From the NCBI GenBank assembly GCA_015520065.1, contig WAQV01000039.1:1-14703 (forward strand): DNA of 14,703 bases, given 5' to 3'. Source of the DNA: Candidatus Pacearchaeota archaeon (GTDB lineage Archaea; Nanobdellota; Nanobdellia; Pacearchaeales; GW2011-AR1). The first letter of the stretch is position 1. Each line of letters begins with the position of its first letter. Below are positions 1-6,548 of the stretch, piece by piece. The notes under the pieces are model-generated. The model made no database searches and had not been told where the DNA came from. It was given only the letters and a program-made list of their open reading frames with translations. The translations under genes and the position numbers were made by a program.

Positions 1-173
1 ACATGGCAAACAGGATAAAGTTTCATCCAGGACAGCATTTTGTTCTGGATCAGACAGCATCAAAAATAATTCTTAAAAACAAGATACCGACTTATATTCT
101 TGGGAAAAATATGAGGGAACTGGATAATTTACTCAACAGCAGGAAATTTAAGGGAACTGAAATTAAGGGTTAA
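1..173 (+). CDS. pyrH: UMP kinase, archaeal PyrH type (C-terminal fragment)
   Basis: The first 173 bases hold the last 56 codons of a gene that begins outside the window. The ATG at position 3 is an internal methionine and not a convincing start, because the frame stays open to the left edge. The peptide contains FVLDQTASKIILKNKI followed by a YILG strand and a final FKGTEI. This pattern (conserved Asp, Ala-x-Lys-Ile, a hydrophobic strand ending in Gly, then Gly-Thr near the C-terminus) matches the end of archaeal UMP kinases of the amino-acid-kinase fold. These enzymes phosphorylate UMP to UDP in pyrimidine nucleotide synthesis. The catalytic N-terminal part is not visible, so the call rests on the tail alone. 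The gene converges on the ferredoxin, with 51 nt between the two stops. Confidence 0.72.
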   Translation, partial: MANRIKFHPGQHFVLDQTASKIILKNKIPTYILGKNMRELDNLLNSRKFKGTEIKG

Positions 174-185
174 AACTCTAAAACT

Positions 186-191
186 AAAAAA
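186..191 (-). terminator. Possible poly-U terminator of the ferredoxin gene
   Basis: Six A on the plus strand give a U6 run on the minus-strand transcript, about 34 nt beyond the ferredoxin stop, followed by further U-rich sequence. Archaeal intrinsic terminators are mainly U-tracts, so this is a reasonable termination site between two convergent genes. No strong hairpin was seen. Confidence 0.35.
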
Positions 192-224
192 CAATGCTGG
201 ATTCTGATCTCTGAATTGAAAACT

Positions 225-398
225 TTATTCACTTATTGCTTCTACAGGGCATGAGCTGATTGCTTCTTTTACGCAAGGAAGGTTTTTTTGTTTTTTCACA
301 TGTGCTTTTCCATCATCCCTCATCTCAAAAACTTCCTCACATATTGAAGCACATAAGCCGCACCCTATGCATTTTTCTTGGTCAATTTTTATTGCCAT
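225..398 (-). CDS. Small monocluster [4Fe-4S] ferredoxin
   Basis: A 57-residue minus-strand protein starts at an ATG (complement of 396-398) and ends at TAA. It is short enough to be skipped by gene callers. The N-terminus carries C10-x2-C13-x2-C16-x3-C20 within KCIGCGLCASIC. The C-terminal half carries C42 and C50-Pro (PCVKEAISSCP). Spacing matches Pyrococcus-type monocluster ferredoxins, in which the first three Cys of the motif and the last Cys-Pro bind one [4Fe-4S] cluster, and the remaining pair (here C20 and C42) can form a disulfide. Position 13 is Cys rather than the Asp found in P. furiosus, so a normal four-Cys cluster is expected. It is a soluble one-electron carrier; its partner is not evident here. 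It is divergent from lemA, with 50 nt between the start codons. Confidence 0.9.
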   Translation of the reverse strand: MAIKIDQEKCIGCGLCASICEEVFEMRDDGKAHVKKQKNLPCVKEAISSCPVEAISE

Positions 399-419
399 TT
401 CTTTATTAGGATGGATAGA

Positions 420-427
420 TTTATAAA
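420..427. promoter_or_regulatory. Palindromic TATA box shared by ferredoxin and lemA
   Basis: The sequence TTTATAAA is its own reverse complement. Its centre (423.5) lies exactly midway between the A of the ferredoxin ATG (398) and the A of the lemA ATG (449), 25.5 nt from each. That is the usual archaeal TATA-to-transcription-start distance, so one box could drive two leaderless transcripts. No Shine-Dalgarno is present on either side. Confidence 0.7.
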
Positions 428-448
428 TTTAATTTTTTTATAATAAAC

Positions 449-1003
449 ATGGCAGTTTTATGGATTATCATTGGTTTAATCGCCCTTGCATTGATAATAG
501 TTTTTTATTATTATAATCGATTTGCTGTCCTTGATAACAGAATAGATAATTCATTAAGTCAGATAGATGTTCAGCTTAAAAGGCGTGCAGATTTGATTCC
601 TAACCTAATTGAAAGTGTTAAAGGATATGCTAAACATGAAAAGGCTGCAATAAAGGCAGTAACAGAAGCCAGAAAAGCTTTGCTTTCTGCAAAAGGGATT
701 GAAAAGAAAGTAGAAGCAAACAACCAGCTGGAGCAGGCATTAAAAACAATCTTTGCAATTGCTGAGGGATACCCTGAGCTTAAGGCAAACGAGAACTTCC
801 TTGAGTTGCAGAGAGAATTAACAGCGACAGAAGATAAGATTGCATACGCAAGGCAGTTTTACAATGACAGCATTCTTGCATACAACAATCTATGCACAAC
901 AATGCCTGGAGCTTTCTTTGCAAGGATTTTCGGAAGGCAGACAAAAGATTATCTAAAAATTTCAGAATCTGAAAGAAAGCCTGTAAAGGTGAAGTTTGAT
1001 TAA
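449..1003 (+). CDS. LemA family membrane-anchored protein
   Basis: The 184-residue protein has one N-terminal membrane segment (about residues 3-22, VLWIIIGLIALALIIVFYYY) followed by a soluble helical domain. The diagnostic LemA stretch is clear: IDNSLSQIDVQLKRRADLIP, then NLIESVKGYAKHE at about residues 51-63. The later LQRELTATEDKIAYARQFYN and SILAYNN segments also fit the family. Length is normal for LemA (about 180-200 residues). The family is widespread in bacteria and archaea; the soluble part forms an antiparallel helical bundle and the molecular role is poorly defined. In many bacteria LemA is encoded beside a TPM-domain membrane protein; none is visible here. The ATG start is fixed by the TATA box 25.5 nt upstream and by the absence of an upstream in-frame start that would keep the membrane anchor at the N-terminus. 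Confidence 0.9.
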   Translation: MAVLWIIIGLIALALIIVFYYYNRFAVLDNRIDNSLSQIDVQLKRRADLIPNLIESVKGYAKHEKAAIKAVTEARKALLSAKGIEKKVEANNQLEQALKTIFAIAEGYPELKANENFLELQRELTATEDKIAYARQFYNDSILAYNNLCTTMPGAFFARIFGRQTKDYLKISESERKPVKVKFD

Positions 1004-1052
1004 GTTTGACTGGAAAAACTATCTTCTAATTCTCTATTTGATTATAATAATT

Positions 1053-1060
1053 TTTATAAA
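1053..1060 (+). promoter_or_regulatory. TATA box of the gene at 1082
   Basis: TTTATAAA has its centre 25.5 nt before the ATG at 1082, predicting a leaderless transcript. The gene is therefore probably transcribed separately from lemA although only 78 nt separate them. Confidence 0.6.
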
Positions 1061-1081
1061 TTAATTAGGATATTTATCTTT

Positions 1082-1420
1082 ATGGCAATAACAGTATATC
1101 TTCCAAAGGCAGTACCTGGGGAATCTTTAGAAAAGGCGTGCATAGATGCAGCAGAAAAATTAGGGTATAAAGCAAAATCCAAAGATGAGTTTTTTGAAGA
1201 TTATCATTTAGGATCTGTGCATAATCATAAAGTATATTATGAAACAAATATAAGAATTGGAAATCTCTTACCTGCCTTGCATGTAAGAGGAATTAGGAAA
1301 GGGAAGGAACAAAATTATTTTTTTATATGGAAAGGATTTCCTCTCGGCTTTGCTTCAGAGAAAAAAGTAGAAGAATATTTAAGAGCTGTTTCTGAATCTC
1401 TCGGATTTCAAGATACTTAA
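1082..1420 (+). CDS. Hypothetical protein, 112 aa
   Basis: I do not recognise this protein. It is soluble, with no signal peptide or membrane segment, and has a mixed alpha/beta look. A helix-rich start (about residues 14-30) is followed by YHLGSVHNHKVYYETNIRIG, which reads as two beta strands around a His-rich turn (H42, H47, H49). A strand-rich middle (ALHVRGIRKG, NYFFIWKGFP) and a final amphipathic helix (EKKVEEYLRAVSESLGF) complete it. Cys is present only once. The ATG is supported by a TATA box 25.5 nt upstream and no earlier in-frame ATG. It converges with the phosphoesterase gene, 19 nt between stops. No function is assigned. Confidence 0.75.
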   Translation: MAITVYLPKAVPGESLEKACIDAAEKLGYKAKSKDEFFEDYHLGSVHNHKVYYETNIRIGNLLPALHVRGIRKGKEQNYFFIWKGFPLGFASEKKVEEYLRAVSESLGFQDT

Positions 1421-1439
1421 GTGTAAGTTTAGAGATATT

Positions 1440-2183
1440 TTAATATAAATCCTCAAGCTTCCCGAAATTGAAAATCTTTTCATCTCCAATTATGAAAACA
1501 CTGAATTTTCTAAGCTGCCTTACTGGGATGAAAGAAAAGCCTCCTTTTTCCTGAAAACCCTCGTTTAAATCATTCACTCCAGAACCTTCTATCAATGGAA
1601 AAAAGCTTGGCAGGATTATTACTTCTTTTCCCTTCCATTTGCCTATCAAAAAACATTTGTATTTCTCTCTTTTTATTCTGCTCCTGTCAGAAAGAAACAC
1701 TGCTGTATGGAGATGCGCCATCACGATTGTCTTTATTTTTTTGTCTGCAATTTCAGGAAAAAGCTTATGTCCGTGAGTAAAGGCTATGTCTTTATGAATA
1801 TAGTAATCCACATAGTTTAGTGAATTTAGCTTTATTTTGTCGTGGTTTCCTCTTATTACAATTACATTTTCCATGCCTATTAAGTTGTCTAAAGCACTAA
1901 AAAAATCCCTAATCTCAAATTTTTCCTCTCTTTTAAAGCTGAAATGATGTTTTAAATCTCCCAGAAGAACTATTTTTTTAACTTTCTTTTTGGATTTCAG
2001 ATTTTTGATTTTATTTAGAATATTTTTCAAATCCTTTATTGATTGTTCCAGCTGATTGAAAGGTATCATTACTCCTGAATCTTTTAGCATCTGTTCATAC
2101 CCTAAATGCAAATCTCCTATTGCAAGAATCCCTTCTTCAGGAAAAAACACTGCTTTGTCAATTAAAACATATCTGCCTGCCAT
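1440..2183 (-). CDS. Metallophosphoesterase, COG1407-like
   Basis: The 247-residue calcineurin-like phosphoesterase shows the dimetal motifs in order: GDLHLG (D24, H26), LLGDLKHH (D76), RGNHD (N113, H114, D115), FTHGHK (H137, H139) and MAHLHT (H157, H159). The fold hydrolyses phosphomonoesters or diesters using two divalent metals. The spacing and the AHLH ending fit the COG1407 subgroup, often called ICC-like phosphoesterase. Members are frequently encoded with Lhr-family helicases, and one lies on the same strand at 3197-5863. The bacterial Lhr-Core neighbour MPE is a DNA phosphodiesterase/phosphatase, which suggests but does not prove a nucleic-acid end-processing role. A Lys-rich stretch (about residues 58-70) may touch nucleic acid. 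The Asn or Asp often found after GDxxD is replaced by the sequence GDLKH, where the second position is His79; this is usual in the subgroup as far as I recall. A weak TATA-like box lies about 26 nt upstream. Confidence 0.85.
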   Translation of the reverse strand: MAGRYVLIDKAVFFPEEGILAIGDLHLGYEQMLKDSGVMIPFNQLEQSIKDLKNILNKIKNLKSKKKVKKIVLLGDLKHHFSFKREEKFEIRDFFSALDNLIGMENVIVIRGNHDKIKLNSLNYVDYYIHKDIAFTHGHKLFPEIADKKIKTIVMAHLHTAVFLSDRSRIKREKYKCFLIGKWKGKEVIILPSFFPLIEGSGVNDLNEGFQEKGGFSFIPVRQLRKFSVFIIGDEKIFNFGKLEDLY

Positions 2184-2283
2184 GATTGTTTATTTAAAGA
2201 ATAGTAGATAAAGGTTTTGAGGTATAAATGGATGTGATAAATAGTAAGTAGCATTTACTTATAGATAATGGATTATAAATAGA

Positions 2284-2291
2284 TTTATAAA
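2284..2291 (+). promoter_or_regulatory. TATA box of the gene at 2315
   Basis: TTTATAAA has its centre 27.5 nt before the ATG at 2315. This gives a leaderless or nearly leaderless transcript. No Shine-Dalgarno is visible before the ATG. Confidence 0.55.
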
Positions 2292-2314
2292 TTTTAAACT
2301 TCGTTGATTAGGCA

Positions 2315-2863
2315 ATGAGCGATAGAGAATATTCTCCTCATAAGAATTCTATTGAGAATAAAAACAATTATCTATCAGATACTAATATAAACAGCAAATT
2401 CATCCCAAGCAAGTATCTTGAAAATCTTATATTATCTCATATAGTTCAACCTGATGAGGAGGTTTCATCTGTTTTAGAGCAATTAAAGGCAGTTCAGCCA
2501 TCAAAAGAGACAGGTAATTCTTATAAGAGAGAGTTAATCTCAAGAAAAATAGAAGGGCTATTCACTAACTTAGCTAAAGAGAATTATAAACTAAGAGAAG
2601 TAATTCTGTCAAAAAACAACAAGCTTAGTCAGGGGTTTTGCATAGAGTTAGTTAGAAGATTAGGCCTTGACATTAATAAAGACATCAGTCCTGTGTTTGC
2701 TCAACTCTATGATGAATTAAGAGCTTTTGCGTCAATACCTCGTGAGCGTAAATGGGGTCAGATTATCTATGATAATTCAGAGCTTAAACTTATTGTAAAA
2801 GAAAATGTCTTTCAGCCTTTTGACATAGACAAAATTGACAGAGACAGATGGATAAGAAGTTAA
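2315..2863 (+). CDS. Hypothetical protein, 182 aa
   Basis: No family is recognised. The first 30 residues are polar and Asn/Ser-rich (likely disordered). They are followed by a predicted helical region: PSKYLENLILSHIVQPDEEV, then KRELISRKIEGLFTNLAKEN, then LSQGFCIELVRRLGLDINKD. The C-terminus, with RERKWGQIIYDNSELKLIVK, looks like a short alpha/beta end. There is one Cys and no membrane segment. It sits with the next reading frame (2868-3194) as a plus-strand pair between the phosphoesterase and helicase genes. The two are almost touching, so co-transcription is likely. The start is supported by the TATA box 27.5 nt upstream. Confidence 0.7.
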   Translation: MSDREYSPHKNSIENKNNYLSDTNINSKFIPSKYLENLILSHIVQPDEEVSSVLEQLKAVQPSKETGNSYKRELISRKIEGLFTNLAKENYKLREVILSKNNKLSQGFCIELVRRLGLDINKDISPVFAQLYDELRAFASIPRERKWGQIIYDNSELKLIVKENVFQPFDIDKIDRDRWIRS

Positions 2864-2894
2864 ATAATCATCCGTTTTACATTCTGTTTATAAA

Positions 2895-3194
2895 ATACCT
2901 CAACCGAAAACCTGGGATGAGATAGAGAGTTTTGATGACTTAATACCTCTTGAGGAAAAACTGCTAATTCCTGAGCTTGAACTGGACTTAAAGAGAAGAT
3001 GCCCTTACCTTGAAAAAGAGGGAAGGTATTTTTATTATTGCAAACTAAACCTTCCGGAAACAGCATTAAAAGACAAGAAACCCTCTCCTTTCAATCCAAT
3101 ATACACTCAAAGAGTTAGTTTAATGGAAATCCAGCTGCACTGCATGAGCAGTTTTGAAAGCTGTTGTTTTTATTCCGGAAAGTTGAGGAGATAG
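2895..3194 (+). CDS. Cys-rich hypothetical protein with no canonical start codon
   Basis: The frame is open from 2868 to the TAG at 3192-3194. It reads like a real protein: KTWDEIESFDDLIPLEEKLL, an acidic helix, then RRCPYLEKEGRYFYYC, a KPSPFNPIYT loop and MEIQLHCMSSFESCCFYSG. Counting from an ATA at 2895, Cys lie at 36, 49, 83, 90 and 91, suggesting metal or Fe-S binding or disulfides. No ATG, GTG or TTG occurs in frame before the internal ATG at 3123, which would leave only 23 residues. The ATA at 2895 gives a sensible start (ATA-Pro-Gln-Pro-Lys) but AUA initiation is rare. The stop is 2 nt from the convergent helicase stop, as expected for a true gene in this compact region. It could be an unusual-start gene translated from the upstream message, a recently broken gene, or a base error. 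The family is not recognised. Confidence 0.5.
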   Translation: MPQPKTWDEIESFDDLIPLEEKLLIPELELDLKRRCPYLEKEGRYFYYCKLNLPETALKDKKPSPFNPIYTQRVSLMEIQLHCMSSFESCCFYSGKLRR

Positions 3195-3196
3195 TG

Positions 3197-5863
3197 TTAC
3201 CTCCTGCCAAGATACTCTTCTAATTCCCGCATATCCTCTTCATAAGCAGAATCATAAATATTGTAATCAGTTAACTTTCCTTTCTTGTCAATTTCTTCCT
3301 GATACAATCTCCACATTCTTTTCAGGAAATCCTGTTTGTCTTCAATTCTCATTAAATCCAGATGGCCTTGCAATAACAAGTTTAGGGAAAAAGGAGAAGG
3401 TATTTTGGCATAGTCAATTGAAACTTTTAGTTTGCCTGTCTCAACCCAAGAGAGAACTTTTTTTGCATTCTTTATATCCATTAAGTCCTCTAAGACCTCA
3501 CGTTTTGCCTCTTTTAATATCGGAAATTCATTGCTTATTTTTTTAACTCCTGCTATAAGAAAGTGGCTCTTCATCTGTTGCTTTTTAACGCTTTTTCTTT
3601 CTCCTTTATAACTTCTTAAAATCATTAAAGACCTCGTAGCGCAATGCCTGAATCTTCTTACAAGAATGTCTGTTTTTTCTATTGCTTCCTTAAGAATGCT
3701 CTCAATATTGTCTTTGTTCAGCTTGTATAAAATTTTTTCAATATCAAAGTTTTCTGATGCAAGATAAAAGCCTGTATCACTAACACCTATCTCAACATCC
3801 CTTTTATTTTTGTATGATCCTAGAAGGTATGCATACGCTCTTGAAAGAGCGTCATTCACCCTACGACCATACATGCTGTTTACAAGAATGTATTTTTTAT
3901 TGTCTCTATCATCAATATACTTCTCAATAGTTATTAATTCAGAATGAGGTATTTCAGAAAAGTTATGCTGCTTAAGAAAGTACCTGTAAATCTCCTCTGC
4001 AACTTTCTCTTCTACATAAAGATATTTCATTATAAATGAGATAACCTTTTTACTGTCTTTTCCTGCTTCAAGCATCTCTCTCATGAGTTTTCTAAAATTT
4101 CCTATTTCAATTGCGCTGTCAAAAGCTAATGGGAGAGTTTCTGAAAACCATGAAGGAATAGTGGGAGCTTTTTTGACCTCTGGCTTTACATAAAGATTCA
4201 TTCCTCTTGTATACTGGTAAGAATACTTGTTTCCTCCCAATACAAAAATATCTCCTTTTTTCATTCTCTCCAGAAATCCCTCGTCAATCACTCCTATCTT
4301 CTCTCCAGAAGAAAGTTTTACTGTAACAAAAGATTCCTCAGGAATTGTTCCTACGTTTGTCATGTATATTGCTCTTGCAAGTTTCCCTCTCTTGCCTACT
4401 CTTCCTTCTGAAGGGTCATACCATATTTTAGCATAAACTCTGTTTTTTTCCAGTTCATACTGGCCTGAAAGATAGCTTATAACAGACAAAAAATCTTCTT
4501 TTGTAATATCAGAATAACAATAACTCTTTCTTATTAAAGAAAGCAGCTCATCTATACGCCAGGTTTGATAAATGCACATTCCATAAATCTGTTGAGCAAG
4601 AACATCAAGGCAGTTTTTTGGAAACTCTATCTTGTCAATTTTTCCTTCAAGCATCTCTTTCTGGATTACAGAGCACTCTACTAAGTCATCCATGTCAAGA
4701 ACAATAAACCTTCCTTTTGCTGTTTCGTGAAGTTTATGCCCTGCTCTGCCTATTCTCTGCAATGCTCTTGAGCTTGCCTTAGGGCTTCCAAGCAAAATTA
4801 CAAGGTCAATATAACCAATATCAATTCCCAACTCCAAGCTTGTAGAGCATACAACTACTTTCAGCTTTCCCTGCCTTAACCTTTCTTCAATCTCAAATCT
4901 GTGCTGCCTGCTTAAAGATGAGTGATGAGCTGCAATGTTTTCGTCACCATACTCAACAGGAAATTTGTCTTTAAGATAATTGACAACCCTTTCTGTAGCA
5001 GAACGAGTGTTTGTAAATATCAAAGTTGTTTTGTGTTTGCTCACTAAATCATGAATAAGATGATACATCTCAATTCTTGGATTTTCATGTTCTATTAAGT
5101 CTTCGACAGGAGTTAAAACTTGTATGTCCAGTTTTTTAGTAAATGGCACTCTAGCAGCAATTACCTCTCTGTTTTTGTCATTTTTGTCAATACCAACGAG
5201 AAATTTTGCAACCTCTTCAAGAGGCTCAACTGTTGCACTAAGTCCTATTTTTACCGGCCATTTTTCTGCAATATAGTTAAGCCTTTCCAGGCTTAAACTT
5301 AAATCAACTCCTCTTTTGTTTCCCATTGCATGAATTTCATCAACTATGCAAAATTCCACTCCTTCAAGATGTTCTACAAACTTTTTAGAGGTTAAAACAA
5401 TAGCAAAAGACTCTGGAGTTGTTATTAAAATGTGAGGAGCGTTTTTTGCCATTTTTGCTCTTTCAGACTGAGTTGTGTCACCTGTTCTTAAACCAATTCT
5501 TATGCCGAATTTCTTTCCTGCAATCTCTTCAATCTCTTTGAGAGGTTGTCTTAAGTTAACTTCAATATCTCTTGCAAGAGCTTTCAAAGGAGAAATATAA
5601 ACAGCATATGTTTTATTTTCCAGTTCCCCTTTTTCTGAAAGGCTGACAAGATGGTCAATAACAGATGCAAACGCACACAGTGTTTTTCCGCTTCCAGTAG
5701 GAGAGCTTACAAGAATGTTCTTTTTGTTTTTTATAGGGATTATTGAGTATCTCTGCGATTCTGTAAACCCTCCAAATCTTCTTCTAAACCAGTCAGCAAC
5801 ATGACTGTTCAGGCTTTTGAAAATTTCCCTGTCTGCATAAGGCTTGGCTTTTAGAACTTTCAT
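3197..5863 (-). CDS. Lhr-family ATP-dependent DExH helicase
   Basis: This superfamily 2 helicase has 888 residues from the ATG at 5863. In order: a Q-motif-like FTESQ (33-37), Walker A SSPTGSGKT (53-61), SPLKALARD (91-99), TTPESF (148-153), DEIH (175-178), SAT (209-211), TLIFTNTRSATE, STSLELGIDIG and QRIGRAGH (motif VI). The second half fits the winged-helix and Lhr-core C-terminal region. Length matches archaeal Lhr proteins (about 850-950), shorter than the roughly 1500-residue bacterial full-length Lhr. The family moves 3' to 5' on single-stranded DNA, prefers RNA:DNA hybrids or forks, and is linked to DNA repair. The frame also extends to a GTG at 5887, adding eight residues (HCFCRIK-type); I prefer the ATG, since neither start has a Shine-Dalgarno. 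Several TATA-like stretches lie at 5921-5949 upstream. A phosphoesterase of the type often found with Lhr lies on the same strand. Confidence 0.92.
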   Translation of the reverse strand: MKVLKAKPYADREIFKSLNSHVADWFRRRFGGFTESQRYSIIPIKNKKNILVSSPTGSGKTLCAFASVIDHLVSLSEKGELENKTYAVYISPLKALARDIEVNLRQPLKEIEEIAGKKFGIRIGLRTGDTTQSERAKMAKNAPHILITTPESFAIVLTSKKFVEHLEGVEFCIVDEIHAMGNKRGVDLSLSLERLNYIAEKWPVKIGLSATVEPLEEVAKFLVGIDKNDKNREVIAARVPFTKKLDIQVLTPVEDLIEHENPRIEMYHLIHDLVSKHKTTLIFTNTRSATERVVNYLKDKFPVEYGDENIAAHHSSLSRQHRFEIEERLRQGKLKVVVCSTSLELGIDIGYIDLVILLGSPKASSRALQRIGRAGHKLHETAKGRFIVLDMDDLVECSVIQKEMLEGKIDKIEFPKNCLDVLAQQIYGMCIYQTWRIDELLSLIRKSYCYSDITKEDFLSVISYLSGQYELEKNRVYAKIWYDPSEGRVGKRGKLARAIYMTNVGTIPEESFVTVKLSSGEKIGVIDEGFLERMKKGDIFVLGGNKYSYQYTRGMNLYVKPEVKKAPTIPSWFSETLPLAFDSAIEIGNFRKLMREMLEAGKDSKKVISFIMKYLYVEEKVAEEIYRYFLKQHNFSEIPHSELITIEKYIDDRDNKKYILVNSMYGRRVNDALSRAYAYLLGSYKNKRDVEIGVSDTGFYLASENFDIEKILYKLNKDNIESILKEAIEKTDILVRRFRHCATRSLMILRSYKGERKSVKKQQMKSHFLIAGVKKISNEFPILKEAKREVLEDLMDIKNAKKVLSWVETGKLKVSIDYAKIPSPFSLNLLLQGHLDLMRIEDKQDFLKRMWRLYQEEIDKKGKLTDYNIYDSAYEEDMRELEEYLGRR

Positions 5864-5920
5864 TTTGATTCTGCAAAAACAATGCACGTTTACTTAAAAA
5901 TTAAATAAGAACAGACTCCT

Positions 5921-5949
5921 ATAAAATCTATAAAAACCTTATTTATAAA
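5921..5949 (-). promoter_or_regulatory. Cluster of TATA-like boxes upstream of the helicase
   Basis: Three A/T boxes lie close together: around 5921-5927 (TTTTAT on the minus strand), 5931-5936 and TTTATAAA at 5942-5949. They occupy the gap between the response-regulator stop and the helicase start. The nearest box is about 60 nt from the ATG at 5863, so a leadered helicase mRNA is possible. Which box is used cannot be told from sequence. Confidence 0.35.
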
Positions 5950-5950
5950 C

Positions 5951-6346
5951 CTATTTAAAAAGTTTTTTCGATACTGCATAAAAATTCTTAATTGTAAAAG
6001 GCTTTCCAAGAAAAGAGTAGTTTCCTGTTTGTTTCAGGTCTTTCAGCCTTTCCTTGTTCATAGGATTTCCGCTTATAAAAAGTATTGGGAAATATCTTCC
6101 TCTTTTCTCCATCTCTTTTGCAAACTCAATGCCACTCATCTCAGGCATATCTATATCACTAACTATGCCTGCATACTCTTTCCTTACATCCTGCACAGAG
6201 GATTTTCTCTCAAGTTCAGAAATCTTTCTTAGTGCCTCTCTACCGTTTTTCGCGCTTTCTACTGAGAACCCTTCCATTTCAAGTATCTCTGATATGAGTT
6301 CTCTAATTGCGCTATCATCCTCTACAACAAGTATTTTCTTTTTCAT
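5951..6346 (-). CDS. CheY-like single-domain response regulator
   Basis: The 131-residue protein is a receiver domain with no output domain. Key residues are all present: the acidic pair D10/D11 in VVEDD, phospho-acceptor D64 in VSDIDMPEMSG, the switch Ser S92 in LFISGN and the invariant Lys K115 in LGKPF. It should therefore be phosphorylatable and bind Mg2+. There is no histidine kinase, chemotaxis gene or archaellum gene nearby, so it is an orphan. Its target is unknown; a stand-alone receiver normally acts by protein-protein contact. A slightly long alpha2-beta3 stretch (RKSSVQDVRKEY, about 47-58) inserts charged residues before the phospho-site strand. The gene is divergent from RuBisCO across 202 nt. 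A TATA-like TTTAATTAAA (6366-6375) lies 24.5 nt upstream of its ATG, consistent with a leaderless message. Confidence 0.93.
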   Translation of the reverse strand: MKKKILVVEDDSAIRELISEILEMEGFSVESAKNGREALRKISELERKSSVQDVRKEYAGIVSDIDMPEMSGIEFAKEMEKRGRYFPILFISGNPMNKERLKDLKQTGNYSFLGKPFTIKNFYAVSKKLFK

Positions 6347-6361
6347 TTTCTAGAAAGCAAG

Positions 6362-6380
6362 AAAGTTTAATTAAAGTTTA
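6362..6380. repeat. AAAGTTTA direct repeat over the response-regulator promoter
   Basis: Two identical 8-mers, AAAGTTTA at 6362-6369 and 6373-6380, are 11 bp apart start to start, about one helical turn. They overlap the predicted TATA box (TTTAATTAAA) of the response-regulator gene. This could be an operator half-site pair, or simply A/T-rich chance. Confidence 0.3.
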
Positions 6381-6506
6381 TTCAGCAGTCTTATCCAAGA
6401 ATAACATCAAGGATAAACACTTGAATGTCACAATAAGAGCATTTTTAAATCTATCTTTCTTTAATGTTTTGGTTAAGTATTCTTCTAAAGTAAGGAGATA
6501 GTAAGT

Positions 6507-6543
6507 TTTATATACTTTTGTATTTAATTAGCTTAAAAGAGGT
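6507..6543 (+). promoter_or_regulatory. RuBisCO TATA box and Shine-Dalgarno
   Basis: TTTATATA (6507-6514) predicts transcription start near 6536. GAGGT (6539-6543) then lies in a leader of about 12 nt, 5 nt before the GTG at 6549. GAGGT pairs with the archaeal 16S 3' end and decides the GTG start. Unlike most starts in this window, this one is Shine-Dalgarno-led. Confidence 0.65.
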
Positions 6544-6548
6544 ATAAA

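Noticed and set aside
2855..2925. Programmed frameshift joining the 2315 gene to the Cys-rich frame
   Set aside because: The upstream frame stops at 2861-2863 and the downstream frame has its own stop at 2865-2867, so a single slip cannot connect them. Two shifts would be needed and no slippery site is visible.
2860..3066. 68-codon minus-strand frame
   Set aside because: It lies opposite the Cys-rich plus-strand frame, has no TATA box or SD and looks less like protein. The plus frame also fits the tight convergent spacing to the helicase stop.
5864..5887. GTG start of the helicase eight codons earlier
   Set aside because: No SD or correctly spaced TATA favours it, and the extra residues are unlike a helicase N-terminus. 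It is not excluded, so it is mentioned in the gene entry.
6307..6501. 64-codon plus-strand frame over the response-regulator start and the RuBisCO upstream region
   Set aside because: It begins antisense inside the response-regulator gene and has no promoter of its own. The peptide is low-complexity.
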